Source of the DNA: Bradyrhizobium stylosanthis
GTDB taxonomy: Bacteria; Pseudomonadota; Alphaproteobacteria; Rhizobiales; Xanthobacteraceae
NCBI RefSeq assembly: GCF_001641335.1
Contig: NZ_LVEM01000001.1
Coordinates: 1,400,580-1,464,579, forward strand
Length of the DNA: 64,000 bases
Reading direction: 5' to 3'
In this document: one piece after another, positions 61,847 through 64,000 of the stretch
Numbering within the stretch: position 1 is the stretch's first letter
How the letters are laid out: each line of letters starts with the position of its first letter
Program-made: the position numbers and the translations under genes
The notes under the pieces: generated by a model
Told to the model about the DNA's origin: nothing
Databases searched by the model: none
What the model saw: only the letters and a program-made list of their open reading frames with translations

Positions 61847-61885
61847 ACCGCCGCGCAGAGCGGCGCCGGGCGTTCATCGTTAAAA

Positions 61886-63328
<1,443 letters not shown>

Positions 63329-63337
63329 CGTTAATCC

Positions 63338-64000
63338 TCATTTTGCCCCCTGTGACGCAGACGACGACTTCCCGGCAGAGCCGTCGCGACTGCTGTGATC
63401 GGCATGTTTCACCGATGTGGAATACATCGGCATCAGCACGCGGAAGGTGGTCTTGCGCGGCTGAGATTCGCATTCGATGATGCCCCCGTGATCGCCGACG
63501 ATCTTGGCGACCAGAGCAAGACCCAGGCCAGAGCCGGTCTGCTTGGTGGTCACGAAGGGATCGAACAGATTGGGCAGAAGATCGTCCGGCACGCCTGGTC
63601 CATTGTCCTTCACGCAGAACTCGAGCGGCAGGGATACCCGGGATTTTTGACCGGGGACTGACAGTCGCACGCCGGGGCGGAACGCGGTGGTGAGCTGGAT
63701 CTCGGCGTCGGGCACGTCGATCAGCGCTTCGGCGGCATTCTTCACCAGATTGAGGAACACCTGGATCAGTTGGTCCTGGTTAGCCAGCACCGGCGGCAGC
63801 GAGGGATCGTAATCCTCGATGAAGCGGATGTTGCGGGCAAAGCCCGACTGCGCCAGCCGCTTCACGTGATCCAGCACGGAATGGATGTTGACCGGCCCGC
63901 GCACCACGGGGCGCTCGTCGCCGAACACCTCCATGCGGTCGACCAGCGTCACGATGCGGTCGGCCTCGTCGCAGATCAGCCGCGTCAGCATGCGGTCCTC
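63338..64000 (-). CDS. ntrB: Nitrogen sensor kinase NtrB, C-terminal part (cut by window end)
   Basis: The frame is open to the window edge; Met at 63991 is internal (EDRM precedes it). Visible are the end of the H-domain ([20 protein letters not shown]), N-box [19 protein letters not shown] and [18 protein letters not shown] of the ATPase. The PAS domain and phospho-His are outside the window. It partners NtrC. Confidence 0.95.
   Translation of the reverse strand, partial: EDRMLTRLICDEADRIVTLVDRMEVFGDERPVVRGPVNIHSVLDHVKRLAQSGFARNIRFIEDYDPSLPPVLANQDQLIQVFLNLVKNAAEALIDVPDAEIQLTTAFRPGVRLSVPGQKSRVSLPLEFCVKDNGPGVPDDLLPNLFDPFVTTKQTGSGLGLALVAKIVGDHGGIIECESQPRKTTFRVLMPMYSTSVKHADHSSRDGSAGKSSSASQGAK

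Larger units (their letters stand above)
61192..61885. other. Long intergenic region between the AI-2E operon and ntrC
   Basis: A 694-bp region. It holds the FixK box at 61257, a possible 48-residue membrane peptide gene at 61551-61697, and an 11-bp inverted repeat at 61813-61846. Otherwise it has no strong coding signal. It forms the right edge of the block separating ntrC from ntrY. Confidence 0.6.

Overview
The window is a high-GC alphaproteobacterial chromosome segment, most probably Bradyrhizobium or a close relative in the Nitrobacteraceae. Support comes from the ntrB-ntrC and ntrY-ntrX-hfq-hflX genes, a FixK-type regulator with FixK boxes, a ferric-siderophore receptor with an Irr-like promoter element, and Bradyrhizobium-style dispersed palindromic repeats. 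This is inferred from gene content; no search was run.

Region 1 (1-34.3 kb) is accessory metabolism followed by the ntr core. It holds the end of a branched-chain-amino-acid-type ABC system with a LivM-LivG fusion and an aldehyde dehydrogenase; a PepSY membrane protein with a TonB receptor (iron uptake); a PilZ-XRE fusion; an AraC-controlled pair of serine hydrolase and copper amine oxidase; a complete MetNIQ methionine importer; a DASS anion transporter; an enoyl-CoA hydratase; a cobalt-type nitrile hydratase operon (alpha, beta, activator); an unknown, lower-GC secreted protein; queC, mazG, a GNAT, an FAD oxidoreductase, and hflX-hfq-ntrX-ntrY on the minus strand.

Region 2 (about 34.4-61.8 kb) is the striking part. 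In most related bacteria ntrB-ntrC-ntrY-ntrX are adjacent. Here about 27 kb separates ntrC (starting at 63.3 kb) from ntrY (starting at 34.25 kb), all in the same orientation. The interposed block carries eight perfect and one near-perfect FixK/FNR boxes (TTGAY-N4-RTCAA), each 50-130 nt upstream of a gene start, and I found none elsewhere in the window. It encodes its own FixK-like regulator without cysteines, two response regulators and a histidine kinase with a substrate-binding-protein-like sensor. The predicted regulon includes an aspartate 4-decarboxylase with a divergent tandem pair of AspT-type antiporters, an Orn/Lys/Arg decarboxylase next to a third AspT-type antiporter, polyphosphate kinase 2, a DUF3300/DUF2950 envelope operon, a secretion adaptor pair, and an AI-2E/potassium-channel/MarC membrane operon. 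I read it as a low-oxygen energy and acid-stress island: decarboxylation plus antiport consumes protons and can generate proton motive force, and PPK2 links polyphosphate to nucleotides.

Region 3 (61.9-64 kb) is ntrC and the 3' part of ntrB, cut by the window edge.

Gene starts were chosen from ribosome-binding sites and, where available, from the position of the FixK box. Many long open frames antisense to real genes are GC-driven shadows and are omitted.
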